Assembly: GCA_039654915.1 (NCBI GenBank)
Contig: CM077594.1
Coordinates: forward strand, 73,836,393-73,900,392
Length of the DNA: 64,000 nucleotides
Source: Aquilaria yunnanensis
Taxonomy: Eukaryota > Streptophyta > Magnoliopsida > Malvales > Thymelaeaceae
Direction of reading: 5' to 3'
In this document: positions 45,971 through 58,523 of the stretch, piece after piece
Layout of the letters: the number at the start of each line of letters is the position of its first letter
Position numbering within the stretch: position 1 is the stretch's first letter
Notes under the pieces: generated by a model
The model's database searches: none
What the model saw: the letters and a program-made list of their open reading frames with translations, nothing else
Told to the model about the DNA's origin: nothing
Program-made: the position numbers and the translations under genes

Positions 45971-46589
45971 ACAATTACAAAATCATCCTAGGTTTTTTTC
46001 ACCCTAAGCATGATTAGGAAAAGTTTAGCTCATAGTGCCGTAAAATAAACACCAAAGAATAAAAAAAAACTAAGAAAAGAATGACGCATTGCTGAATTTA
46101 TTCATCTCCAAGCAATCTTTGATGCAGCAATCACAGAACGGTGTAGATCATTAGAATTGCCTCCGACAGCCTTCTTCCATCAAGAACTCTTTTTTTTCTA
46201 TGCAGTTTCTTGCCCCTTTGTCTTTACTCTTTCTGATTAATCCCAAAAACCTTAAAAATTAAGACAAACATTTGTTGGAACACGGCCTTAGAGTAGGGCA
46301 TGTTGCTCATCTAGAACATAAAATCTTGCTTAATTTAACATGCCTTGGAATATGTTTGTGCAAGCTTAAAAACTTCACCAAAACTTGCATTTCAACTCCA
46401 AAACTTCACCAAAACTTGCAATTAAGCTTCAAAATTTCACCAAAATCCTTCCTAACTCGTATGAAGTTGAAATATGACCTAAAAAAAATATGAACTAATG
46501 AAGCACCATATCCTAGGAGAAACACATCAAAAGACAAGCAAATACAAGGGAAAAATCTATAGAAAACATAATTAAATATGAGCATAACA

Positions 46590-47700
46590 TATTTTTCCCT
46601 TACACTTGAACTTTTGCTTTTCCTCAAGCAAAAATCAAGAGAAAAATTTGAAAAATTTCTTAAAACCTTAAAAACAATTAGAACACAGAATGTAGAATCA
46701 TTGCCTTGAGCAAAGAGATATAGCGAGAATTGAGACTCTAATTATCTGAAGAAATTAACAAGACTACTAAGCATGTAACTCCTTCTATCTTAGACTTCCA
46801 AAAAAAAAAAATTTAATGGTAACAATTCATTCATAAGGTAGCAACCCATATCTCTCAAAACTGAAATGATAACATCAAATTTTTATGCAAAGTAAAGAGC
46901 ACAAATCACACTAAATTAGAGCTAACTATGCACAACCATTCAAACTATAAACCATGGATTGGGCGATTAATTGACTTTTCAATTTTTTTTCTTTCTCTTT
47001 TCTTCTCAACCAATTCTTGTCATGTGTAAAAAACTTTTGGCAAAAAGTTTTGCATCAGGTGTACACTACAGGAGCTATGTTGATACCCAAGCTAATTCTC
47101 AACACAATCCAAGATGATCTTTTGATCATACTCATGCTTTTAGCATCTTTTTGACTTGTGATAGACTCTTACATTAGGAGAAAACCCTAACCTACTTCAA
47201 CACTAAAAACAACAGAGTAGCATATATTCACACTTTATATTTCTTATTCAACAATTAACCACAAATCCATCAACCAAACTTTCCATGAATCCAACACAGA
47301 AACTCAAAATTTAGCATGCTTTTACAGTGTACTAAACACAAAAACTTGATGTAAAAAAAAAAAAAAAAGTTTCTCAAGACCATCTTCCACTAGTTTGCTA
47401 ATGAATCGCAAAAACATTTTTTAAAAAAAAAATTGATTAAGTACTAAGGTGAAATATTAGGAATTACTTGGTCTTCAAGTTAAGAACTCAAGATATTGAA
47501 TTAACAATCTCTCTCTAATAAGGACATGTTCAATAAAATATTTATAAAAAAAAAGCTCCAAATATTTAAAAATTTTTAGAAAAATCACCAAAAAGATAAA
47601 TTCAAAAATAAATAATCATAATAAATAAGGGCTGAAAATATAACCCATTCCCTCACACTTAAATTGTAGATTACCCTCAGTATGAAAAATAAAGTGAAAA
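46590..47700 (-). other. Non-coding interior end of the Athila-like element
   Basis: It corresponds to 62549-63650 in the second copy (shared words near CACTTGAACTTTTGC, TTAACAAGACTAC and AAACACAAAAACTTGATGT). Just before the LTR the minus strand reads AAGTGTAAGGGAAAAATA; in the second copy it is AAGTGCGGGGGAAAAATA, a likely polypurine tract. No gene is seen. Confidence 0.55.
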
Positions 47701-48099
47701 TGAACGAGTCATAAAAACTAATACTGCCCTTAAAAAGAAAAAATTAGTTGTTTTTCTCGCAAGTTGGCATTCCAAAAACTAGTTCCCGAAAGATTATTGA
47801 ATCAGGCTTCAAAGAAAATTTTTTGAAGACTTCCAAAGAAAACAAAAAATATGATCAACCACAAAATATAGCAAAAAGAAATAAATGCAAATATAATCAA
47901 ACGAATATGAATAGTATAAACAAAATTAGGAGCAACCAGTGCCTTATTATCAAAATGTAAATGTAACTAATGAAAATATAAACAGAAATGGAAATATTAA
48001 TAGTAGCAATAATATCCATAATAACATAGGTAGAAAGTATAAATAAATGAGTAAATGTCCTGGATCTCAAAAGATCAAATATCTCCAGGAGGTGGAATG

Positions 48100-49595
48100 T
48101 CGGTAAAGGTGCTCGGAGTTGTCATCATTGGTTTAGGTGCAACAGGATCCTTAGTAGCCTCAGCCTCAGTACTCGACTCCTCAACCATTGGCTCAATGCC
48201 AGCTTTAGTGTCTCTAACTTTTCAATAGTAGCAATAGCAATACCAGCAGCAATTCCTACAACTCTTTCCCCAGCGGCAGTGGAACTCGACTTGGCCACAA
48301 TAGAACTAGGCTCAGCTTTTTCTGTCGATAGCACAACAGCCGTGGCATCATCTCTCTCCTCAACAACTCGCTCATCAGCTGTATCCTCATCATCCAAGCT
48401 CCAAGGGAGAATAAAATAATTAGTGTAATGATCAACACCATTATCATCATCATCATGTTGGGTGAAATCCTACTGGGCATATACTCATGTACCTAGGAAA
48501 TATAGACGGATCACCTCCTCCAAACACAAGGCCCTCACCTCAATAGTAGAAAGGTGGGAGCTTATATCTAGCATCTAATCGAACATGAACTGGAGGTGAT
48601 CTAGGATATGCTGCTCCCTCTAATAGATATCGGATAATGCAGGTGGTCTAGCACTAGTGGATGTAGAGGAAACCTGTGTGCTAGTAATGGCAGTCTCCTC
48701 AACTTTTATTCTTTGCCCGAGATCTCAAAATGAAGCTCATCAAGCTGTTTGAGTGTCTAACCTTCTTTAGCATCCCCAAAGCCTTGAATGAATCCATGCT
48801 TGGCAGGAAAACATTGGGGTTTCAGCTAACATTGTCATGAAAAGTCCTACACAAATTAATTGTGTCATCGTATGGTAGGCAATGTCCCATGTCCAGTGTG
48901 TAAATGAAACACTTGAGTAGTAATGCACTTGGCGAAATGATATAGTACAGGTGGAAGAGGCTTATCTTAGTCACCATGCTTGTGTTTTCCTTCTTACCAT
49001 CGATAGAGTGGGCGATCAGATAGTGTACATAACACTTAGCTAGCGACCTTAACCTAGATGCCTTAGATGTCATGGGCTGGTACATGCTTCCCTCCTCAGT
49101 GATGTTTGTCGAAAACTCCTACGGAGTAGGAGTGTTAGTGCCAAACTAATAGATCGAGCCTTCATGCTCATCTGAAGTAATGAACTCCTAGGTGTAAAAG
49201 CTAAAGTACCACCCAAACTCATCCAAGCTCATCATGAAATTCCGCTCTCCAAGGAAAAACTTCACTCCATCTGCCCTACTTTAGCTAATGTTGGCTAAGT
49301 CCAACTCAAATGTGCTCAAGAACTGGAGGGTGAGCTCGCCATAGGTAGGCATTTGGCAATCAAAAACTGATAGCCATCCATTGAAATCCACTAGAGTTCT
49401 GACATCTTCTACTAATCCCAGCTGTGCCAAGGTATCCCAGTCGATCACCTTGTTGGCCTTGAATTGCTTCATCCTTAGAATGTTGTATCTGTCCCATTAG
49501 GCAGCCTCCTTGAAATCAAGAATAGGATTTGCCTTCTTTGGCTTCTTCATTGGCCTTTTGGTGCAGATCGGGAGCTTCTTCTTGTGCTTTGTCAT
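48100..49595 (-). pseudogene. Athila ORF1-like protein, pseudogene
   Basis: On the minus strand it starts with MTKHKKKLPICTKRPMKK (ATG at 49595), a basic N-terminus. WDTLAQLGLVEDVRTLVDFN and PTYGELTLQFLSTFELDL (49440-49290) match the pattern of the plant retrotransposon ORF1 family first described in Athila. It continues through stops near 49512, 49280 and 49180 to SLFHLYYIISPSALLLKCF (about 48950) and an acidic Ala/Val-rich tail (48400-48130). The function in the element is not established. A homologous tail appears at the right edge of the window. Confidence 0.65.
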
Positions 49596-51878
49596 CCTGA
49601 AAAATGCAAAAGATTTGACACAGTGCAACAAATAATCTCAAATACCATATAATCAATAATAAAGTTGAGAATAGGAGATCTAATTAGAAATCAACATAAT
49701 TGCCCTAGATGAAACAATTCCAATTCAGCTTTAGGCATTAAGGTGATCAAGCTTAACAACCAAAGCTAAATGCATAATAATCACAAGAATTTAAAATAAT
49801 GTAGTGCACAATTAGGCTCTTTCTTGGTGCCCAAGAAACCTATAATCTTCCACACCAAAAGTCTACCAAGTCCTAGAATCCATGAAATTTCAAGATAAAT
49901 TAATTAATCAAATTCTCCAGAATCGATAGATCATATAATCATCCATTCAAGCTATAAACTCATCAAATCATCATACAAGACAATAATTCTATCAACCATG
50001 CAATTCCAACAATTACTCTCCCAACACATCAACCAAAAATCCAATACTTGCACAACACAATATTAACTTGAAACTGACATGAATAGACATGCAAAATCAA
50101 ACAATTAACTCATATGTAACCTAACCATAACAAGAAATTAAGCCAATATTCTGTAATCTTTAAATAAAGTTAGAGAGAAAAACAGAAATTTACCTTGAAA
50201 AAGAAAGAAAATGAACTATGGAGGGATGAAAACTGATAATCCAAACAAGAAATGGACTCCTCCAACAACGGGAAAAATCACCCAGGATGCAAGAAAACTA
50301 GGGTTCAAGTTTGGGGCCATAGGGAAGAAGTTTGAGTGAGTTTCGTGTGAAATGCGCAGAAAAATAGTAAATTGAGCTTAAATAGAGTAAAACATGGCCT
50401 GTAACACAGGCACATAAATGCCTGTGTTACTTACAACTTCCTCAACACCCTATTAAACACTGGCAAGCCACATGTCATGTAATGGCTTGAAACCCAAATT
50501 GTTTTTGAAACACAGAATCACAACATGATTCTATACACAGTCAGGTAAGAAATCGTGTATACCCAACATGCCCACATACATAGTCGTGTAACCAACTGTG
50601 TATGTATTCTATAGCTAAACAAGGACCAAACAGGGGTAAGAATATAGGTAAGGCTAAGACCTTGTACAACAAATACACTTGACAACACGGCCGTGTAGAT
50701 GACCGTGTATGTGTTTGTAAATGAAAAATTTTTAGAACATAGAGATGAAACACATTTTCTAACATGGCTGTGTGCATGACTGTGTAACATAAACATATTT
50801 TAAAATATGGACATGTATGTGCATGTGTTTAAGCTCTAGAATTTCAAGGATTTGAAGAAAACAGATAGAAACATGGCTGTGCATGAGACCATATTATGTA
50901 AAATGCCTTACTACATCACTTGAGAACAGGCTGTATTTGTTTATTGCGGCTCAAATAAAACTTGTTAATGAAAAATGAATTTAATAAATCAAACATGGCT
51001 GTGTTTAAAACCGTGTTGGTTAACACGGCCTTGAACAAAGGCATGTTCTTTGGCATGTATGGCTCATGGAACTTTGAAAAATTTGCAAACTTACCTAGAA
51101 TTGGATTTTTCTCTCATTTTGAACATAATTTCTTCTAAAAATGATTTAGGTTCCTACATCTCAACACAGACTATAAGATCACATGACAAGCAAAAACTAA
51201 TTAACTACCAGAAATGAAAAGTAAATAAGACAAAAACAAAATTAAATGAAAATTTTAACGCTTGGGTTGCCTCCCAAGAAGCACTTGGTGTAATGTTGAG
51301 GACCCAATGTTCTCCATGATTATTCAAGGAGGTTTTTCCATTTCCAACATCTTCACTTCCGCATGACCATCCACCTTGTGATGAAAGCTAGAATGAAATA
51401 TCCTGTAGGATTCGGCTCGGTGTTCACTGGTAAAGCTTCTTGTGGATTTTTTGGAAAACATCTAGGCAAGTTGACCTAGTTGGGTCTCAAAATTGTTAAC
51501 ATTGATAGGAGATCAAACAATATTGGATTTCATCCCTTCAATAGAAGTTTTAGCATTTTCTCACAAAGTGCTCGCTTAATTGCAATCCTCCATGATTAAT
51601 CCTCCTTGATTCTCTCCTTGTTGCTCCAAATTAGAATGTGAAGGTTGTGAGTCAAGATCTCTTGAAGATAAGAGTTTTCCTCAAGGTTCTTTCAATTTTT
51701 AGATCTGTTTCAACCACTTAACCAGAATGGCTATGAGTCATACACCAAAATTCCTGCAAGCAAAGAGGAATAAATCAATAAACTAAGAATAGCTAAAAAT
51801 TAAAATTAAAATACTACAATAAAATAAATGGATAAATTAATATAGATTAATTTTTTGAGTAGCAAACTCAACAAATTT
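49596..51878 (-). other. 5' untranslated interior of the Athila-like element
   Basis: No gene is seen on either strand. From about 50400 to 51060 there are repeated words such as ACACGGCCGTGT, ACATGGCTGTGT and GACTGTGT, mostly imperfect palindromes. GGTTGCCTCCCAAGAAGC stands near 51265. The gag/pol block expected in an autonomous Athila element is absent. Confidence 0.55.
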
Positions 51879-51896
51879 TCCTAGGCATTAGTGCCA
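51879..51896 (-). other. Decayed primer-binding site (tRNA-Asp type) of the Athila-like element
   Basis: The minus strand reads TGGCACTAATGCCTAGGA, seven bases inside the 5' LTR edge. It fits TGGCGCCGTTGCCGGGGA with most changes at CpG or neighbouring positions. Confidence 0.65.
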
Positions 51897-51903
51897 GAAA
51901 ACT

Positions 51904-53061
51904 TGATGTGTTTGTAGTTCACAAAAAACATTTCCTACTATACTAGTAATAGTGTGGAAGTGTGAAATCTTTTTATACTCAAACAAACATTGAACTCACT
52001 AGAAAGCGCACCTATCATCAAAGTGTAGCAATGACAAGTACGAAGATCATTTTTTCCCAAGGAATAGAAGTTGTCTACCGTACTCGATATCTTTTTATAT
52101 CGAGCCTGCAATTAGAAGGATTTGTTTAACTAACTACTATAAGCTAACTAAATTAAACTAATACAGTAAAATAAACTACTAAGTATTGGCAGGTAGCGAG
52201 AAAACAACTAAAAAAATTAATAAGAAAAACCTCATACTTATAATTGAATCCCTTTGGGACTTCAATTGTGTTGCTTTTACTATATTTTAACAGGATTGTG
52301 ATTAACTTAGATCGTGCAATACTACCTAATGTAGATTAGCTCCTTATTATTCTTGTTGCACTAACCCCATTTTTAAGTCACTGATAGGGTGTCTAGAACT
52401 ACTACATTTCCTTAGATTTCATTAACATTCTATGACCTACTACTAGGTTTCACACTAGTCCAAAGGTATTCTATCACACATTTTACTCCTGGTTATGATA
52501 ATATTCCTTTTATCCAACGGTGATCCACAACAAACATACCGAATACTACCTGACGCATGTTTATCAAAAGAAAACTAACAAAAGAATGATCTATGGCTCT
52601 TCTCCAAGAAATCTTTGATCCGACACTCATAGAATAGTGTTGATCATTAGAAATGCCTCCAGCAACCTTCCTTCATCAAAAACTATATTTTTCTGTGTAG
52701 TTTTCCACTTCCTCCCTTTTGTCTTTCTTCTTTTTGAATTAATCCTGAAAACCCTAAAACTTAGGACAAACACAGGTTGGAACATGGCCATTAGTAAGCT
52801 ATGTTGCTCCTTTAAAAATTAAAATCTTGGTTAATTCAACACAGCTTGGAACATGGGCATGTAAGCTCCAAAACTTTGCCAAAACTTGCAATTTAGCTCC
52901 TAAACTTCACCAAAATCCTTCCTAACTCACATGAAGCTGAAATATGACCAGAAAACAAAATATGAACCAATTAAGCACCGTATCCTAGAAAAAACACATT
53001 GAAAGACAAGTATATATAGTGGAAAAACCTATAGAAAATATATTTAAATATGAGTATATCA
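51904..53061 (-). repeat. 5' LTR of the Athila-like element
   Basis: It is 1158 bp, starting TGATATAC and ending ACACATCA on the minus strand. It aligns with the 3' LTR at 44578-46589 but lacks about 215 bp of it. Confidence 0.85.
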
Positions 53062-53066
53062 TAGAC
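53062..53066. repeat. Target-site duplication TAGAC, right copy (Athila-like element)
   Basis: It is identical to 44573-44577, which fixes the element's ends. Confidence 0.9.
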
Positions 53067-54113
53067 TAACCAAAATAGATATGCTCATGTTGCATTACCT
53101 GCACAAAAAGTTCACAAGTAAAAAAAAGAAAAATCTACATAGCAAGCAATTAGTTCTGATCTACCTCTACAACGTTAAATAGTAAGAGTAAGTTGAAAAT
53201 GAACTTGGTAAGTAATACACTATAACCTATCATGCATCTTTGTAAGCCATTTGATAGTAACAAGAACTTAACAATCATACAGACAATTATATATGACATG
53301 TATAACTATATTTGAGCTAAATCTGGTTCCCATGCAATTTGGCCAAATCAATAGGGTTTGGAAATCCTTACGTAGTCTAGTCATATTTTGGGAACATAGG
53401 AAAAACCCTGCTATCACATCTAGCATGGTTTTCCTAGCTTAATCTAGAATATTCAAAAAAGGTTCCATCCTAGGCTAGGATCATGCACCACAAAAGAGAG
53501 TTTTAGTGTATTCTTACCCTATGCCCAAAACCTCAAACCTCAAGTTAACAAGACAAAGGCATGAGTTTTGAGCCTTCTCCCATAAGCAAACTTGATTTTT
53601 AACCCAAATCCTTAAATTCTAGCGCTTAGATCCAAAATTTTTAGTTCTCTGGCGAGTTTCAGATGTTTAGAATGAGCTCAAAATTTGCCGGATGCCAACT
53701 TAGTTCAAACATGCATGAGTGGGGCTCAAAATTTATTTTAGTCCTCCAACTCACATGCATGTCTCGATTGTGTCCTAAGTTTTGAACCTAATAGCAATGT
53801 GATCACCATAGCCTTTTTTTGAGGTTTCTCTTTAGCACCTTAAGTTCTTGTTGTGACAATCCAATCACTGGTCATCAAGTGACCCAAGAGACTTTTGACC
53901 CAAAATGCTTATGTCTAGCCATCTTTAGTGTCCTCCACCAGTTGTTGCTTACCACAAAAATCATATCCAAGCTAGACTTAGGGTCCCTCAATAGCCAAAC
54001 TAATATGTAATCTGTGGATTTATGTGTTTTATCTTTTTTACACTATTAGCATTGATGCACATCAAGCAATACTTGTTTATATACATTACCTGATAGCTAG
54101 TGAGGATGTCACA

Positions 54114-56625
54114 ATTTCTCCTCACCATAAAAAAATTGATCTCCCAAATTTTCTAGGAGTCTTTCATACACCTCTGGATAGCCTTATTTTAGAGATTGTT
54201 CCATTACCAAATGGCTTCTGAATCATCATAATGAGCCCATTTCACCTTTATCATAGGTATTTAGTTACTCTTAAGTTTCCAGATACTTTTTTCCAGAAGC
54301 TTTATTAGTCTCTCTTCATAGTTTAGGTTTGGTTCCAGGGGTATGGTTTCTGAGGTTATCACATGCTTAGGATCTGAAACATATTTCTCAAGCATGCTAA
54401 TGTGGAACACATTATGCACTGCCTCCATTCTAGGAGGTTAAGCTATCATGTTAACTACTTTCCCTAACCTCTCTAAGATGTCAAAAGGTTAAATATATCT
54501 TGGTGCTAGCTTTCATTTCTCACCAAACTAGGTTATGCCTCTTCATAAAGATGCTTTAAGTCACACTTTGTCTTCCACAGAGAACTCACTTTTTCTTATG
54601 TTTGCATTTCTTTTCACTTTTTTGACTAGCATTTTTAAGCCTTTCCTAGATAATCTTGATCTTTTCTGTGGTTTGTTGAATTAGTTCAAGACCAAAGGTA
54701 GCCTGTTTGTGGCATTTGTCCAACAATGGGGTGTCATACACTTTCTCCCATATAGAGCTTTAAATGGTGCCATCTTGATGCTACTCTAATAGTTGTTGTT
54801 ATATGAGAACTCAACAAGGGGTAAGTGTTGATTCCATGTGCCTCTAAAGCCAATCACACAGGCTTTAAGTAAATCTTCTAAGAATTGTATTACCCTTTCT
54901 AGTTGCCCATCTATTTATGGGTGAAAGGTAGAACTTAGGCAAACTTTAGTCCTTAAGGCTTGTTGAAAAACATTATGAAATTTTGATGTGAATCTTGTGT
55001 CTTTGTTAGACATAATGCTATCTAGAATCCATGTAATCTTATAATTTCCTTCACATACATTTGAGCCAATTTCTCAAGTCAATCAGTGACATTGGTGGGC
55101 AAGAAATGTGCTAACCTTGCCCATCTACAACAACCTAGATGGCATCATGCCTGGCCTTTGATGATGACAACCTTATGGGAAAATTCATGGAAATTGCTCC
55201 CCATTTTCTTATTGGTTTTTCTAAAGGTCAAATTTTTCTAGCTAGCTTTTGATGCTCTACCTTAACCCTTTGGTAAGTAAGACATTTCAGAACATACTCC
55301 ATAATGTCTTTCCAAAATGTCTGTCTTCTTTCTTGGCCACCAAAAATAGGGTTTTAAATCTTTGTACATCTTTTCACTCCTAAGTGAATTGAGAGCTTAC
55401 TTAAGTTAACTTCTACCAATAACTCCTCCCTTAGGCTTCCTTGATTAGGAACATATATTCTACCCTCCAGGCATAAGTTCTTATCTTTGTATCCAAAATT
55501 TTTTGTGAATTTACTTTTAGCCTCTCAGTAGATATTTTAAGGAGTCATCCATCAATTTCTTGTGCTTGTTTTAGTCTTTCTAACCAAACTAACTAGATGG
55601 TTTGGACCATAATCTGTTGGTCTTCCCAGGACTTCCAATGTTGGTACAACACCATAAAACTACACTATTGATTCCCCTCTATAGTATCTCTTGATTTCAC
55701 CATTGTAGAATATTTTCTACTAAGAGCCATCTACAACAACATTCCCCTTGCCAGCAGTATACTCAATTACATAGTCAAAGTCTTTTATGTATTCAACCCA
55801 CCTTTTTTGGTTCATATTTAACTCTCATATTTAACTCTTTTTGAGTAAACAAATATTTGAGGATTCTATGATCAGTGTATATCCTGAAGGATCTCCCTAT
55901 TAAATAATGCCTCTATTGCTTCAAAACTTATACCATTATTGCCCGTTCAAGGTCATAGGTGGGGTACTTTATTTCAGATGGTCTCAACTGCCTTGAACCA
56001 TACACTACTACCTGGTTATCTTGCATAGGCATACATCCAATACCTTGGCCACAGGCATCGGTGTCTATGACATAAGTCTTATTTAGGTCTGGTAGGATCA
56101 AATTGAGAGTTGTTGTTAGTCTTTTCTTAAGCTCTTGAAAAATTTGTTCACATTTTTCCATCCATTCAAATTTCTGGTTCTTGCTTGTTAACTAGGTTAG
56201 AGGAGATACAATAATTGAAAATTTTTCCACAAATCTTTTATAGTACCCAGTTAAGCTTAAGAGGCTTCTTACTTTTTTCACTAACTTTAGTCTCTCTCAC
56301 TTTACGTTTTTCTATATCCATAGATAGTCCTTGAACATTGATCACATGAACCAAAAAGGCTATCTCAGCTAGTTAGGACTAGCATTTAAAGAGCTTAACA
56401 TATAGTTGATGCTCTCTTAATACCTATAACACTATTTCCAAGTATTCCTTGTGCTCTTCTTCTAAGATGGAGTACACCAATATGTCATCAACAAATACAG
56501 CCATAAATCTATCTAGGTAAGGTCTAAAGATCCTTTTCATAAGATCCATAAATGCTATTGGTGCATTAGTGAGCCCAAATGGTGTTACCATTACTCAAAA
56601 AGTACGGTCTAAGTGTATCTCACAC
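54114..56625 (-). pseudogene. Minus-strand chromovirus pol: RT, RNase H, integrase, chromodomain
   Basis: Read leftwards, [20 protein letters not shown] and FVDDILVYS (56590-56470) give RT with an intact FVDD. RNase H is open at 56161-55928, with YVIDTDACGQGIGC and VVVYGSRQLRPSE. The integrase zinc segment and core follow in broken frames (YVKEIIRLHGF near 55060, LAPRYI-like tail near 54510). A chromodomain remnant (EERLIKLLEK, then IPMIKVKWAHYDDSEAIW) lies near 54300-54220. The 3' LTR begins at 54113. Upstream, the RT breaks off at about 56625 in unrelated sequence; gag and protease are not in the window. Confidence 0.82.
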
Positions 56626-58523
56626 TAATTCCAACTATGAGCTATGTTACCTTTACATACTCTTCTCATGCGTATTTCCTTAACCATGTACCTATTTGTA
56701 CACATATACAAACTTTCCAATTAACATTAACATAAATAAGCAAGAGATAACTAAAATTAACTTTAGAACTATTATAAGTAAGCACATCATACGCACATAA
56801 TTGTTAGAATGTGTTTCGATTTTATACCCTTTCTTAGGGTCTCTTGTTTTAGCTCATATAAACACCTAGATTATCATTTAGTAACATAATTAGAATAATT
56901 CCATCCATTAGAATCAGTTGTAAACTATGCTTAACCCAAGAACCCCAACATACGTCAATGAAGAGTATTTATGGGTGCAATGGTCCTTTACACATCTCCC
57001 ATGGTTTCCTTCCTTTCTAGTTGTTTAAACATAATTCATAGTCAAGAAAATGACATCATTCAAAAACTAAATCAAACCTAATCTCTCATATTTTGAACCA
57101 AATTAAAAAAATTAGGAAAACTATAATTTAGTTTACCTTGTAAAACAGTGACTAACCCCTAGCTCTTAGTCCTAACACACAATTTCCATTCAAAATCTCA
57201 CTGATTTGTTATAGAATTTGTAAGGATTTGTGCTTGCCAGAAGGTGGTTGTAGTCATTCTTGGATGAAGGAAGGAAGCAGGAGGTTTTGGTTACTTATGG
57301 GGAAATGAAAGCATGTGTGAGCTGCTTAACCCTTCATGAGTCACCACAACCACTCAGCTGTCATCCTAACATCCTTGTGGTAATTTTGTCACATTTAAAC
57401 AAGTCTGAGGACTAAATTTAGCATTAGGTCAGACTCCACTCATCACAAACTTTATTATACGTTTAGTCCTCATGTATAAAAAATGTTCAACCAAGTAACT
57501 TGGGGTTCCATGGTCAACACATGGACTACTCTTAAGGGCTAATATAGTAAATTTTCATTTATCTAACAAATGAGAGCAAATAAGCTTAGTTTATTTATGA
57601 GATAACATTTTCTTATTTAAAAATTACAAAAAATACCCTACGACCTAATTTTTTTTCTAAATGACCCTCTTACCCTTTATAAGCTTTTAGAAGCTTGCAA
57701 AAAAGTATTCTAAAGGTATTTACTTACTAAAATAACATTGTTACCTTAGTAATCCAGGTCTTGCATAGCCAGTGCCATCATAATAGGAACCAAGTTTTAT
57801 GCAAAAAGAACTTACCTTTCTACATTAGCATTTCAACTTTTTATAATAAAAACTCAATTTAGTACATCATCATATGAATTTTACACAACAAGAACTCCAC
57901 ACTAATAATTATAGAATCTATCATTATTGATTAATTTTTTACTATGAGCAATCGTATTGGACAGTTTTTGTTGGACACCCTAAAAAATATTTAATTTCAC
58001 ATGATACTAAACCTAGTTCATACATTTCCATTCCAGTTTCTGGCAATAGAAAAAAAGTTTTGTACATCAAAATTTCAATTTTATTGTTTGGTTACTGTAT
58101 CAATCTTGTGGAATTATTTGGCTACCTTCATACAATTGTAGAATAATGTCTAGAATAACATTTGGAATTGTTATGGTGTACCAAAAAGACTTGTTGCAGG
58201 AAAAAAAAAAGGCAAAGTAGTTGCTACTATGGATAGTGTGTGAATTGTGTTGCAATTAGGGTGACACAAACCATTAATTTCTCACTTGCACAATTTAATT
58301 ATATATTATGTTGGGAGATTTAAAGATTTTTTTAATTATTTTCTTATTTGATCAAGTAAAAGCATATTTAAATATATCTTTTTGACAAGAATTCATGGAG
58401 TGATAATGAGGAATTTAAGTGATTTTCCTTCATTCTTACCTAAACATTGAAATTTCAACCTAGTTTCACAAAACCTGAAAATTCCTTTCTCGTGTCTCAA
58501 TTTCCAAAGAAATACTCAAAGAC
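56626..58523. other. Unassigned AT-rich sequence between two retroelements
   Basis: No domain is recognised on either strand. It begins where the minus-strand RT is cut and ends at the LTR start at 58524. It may be an LTR or another inserted element, but no repeat partner in the window was found. Confidence 0.35.

Larger units (their letters stand above)
44578..46589 (-). repeat. 3' LTR of the Athila-like element, with a nested Tat fragment
   Basis: It aligns with 51904-53061 and with 58524-62548. Removing the Tat fragment (about 45324-45970) leaves about 1.36 kb, close to the size of the third copy. The 5' LTR lacks about 215 bp around the Tat site, so the two LTRs differ by an indel as well as by substitutions. 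Confidence 0.85.
44578..53061 (-). mobile_element. Athila-like LTR element without pol, complete ends
   Basis: The two LTRs (5' at 51904-53061, 3' at 44578-46589 on the minus strand) are related over most of their length and bounded by an exact TAGAC duplication. A decayed primer-binding site follows the 5' LTR. The interior of about 5.3 kb has one recognisable gene remnant (49595 leftwards) and no RT, RNase H or integrase motif. It is therefore a non-autonomous or internally deleted element. A second copy lies at 58524-64000. The Athila assignment rests on the ORF1-like protein, the tRNA-Asp type primer site and the G-rich tract before the 3' LTR. Confidence 0.8.
43805..54113 (-). repeat. 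3' LTR of a minus-strand chromovirus, split by the Athila-like element
   Basis: On the minus strand it starts TGTGACATCC at 54113, after a purine-rich stretch following the chromodomain, and ends GGTTGTGTCA at 43805. Without the nested element and one duplication (8489 bp) it is about 1820 bp. The two visible parts are 43805-44577 and 53062-54113; neither contains a gene. The 5' LTR of this element was not found. Confidence 0.65.
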
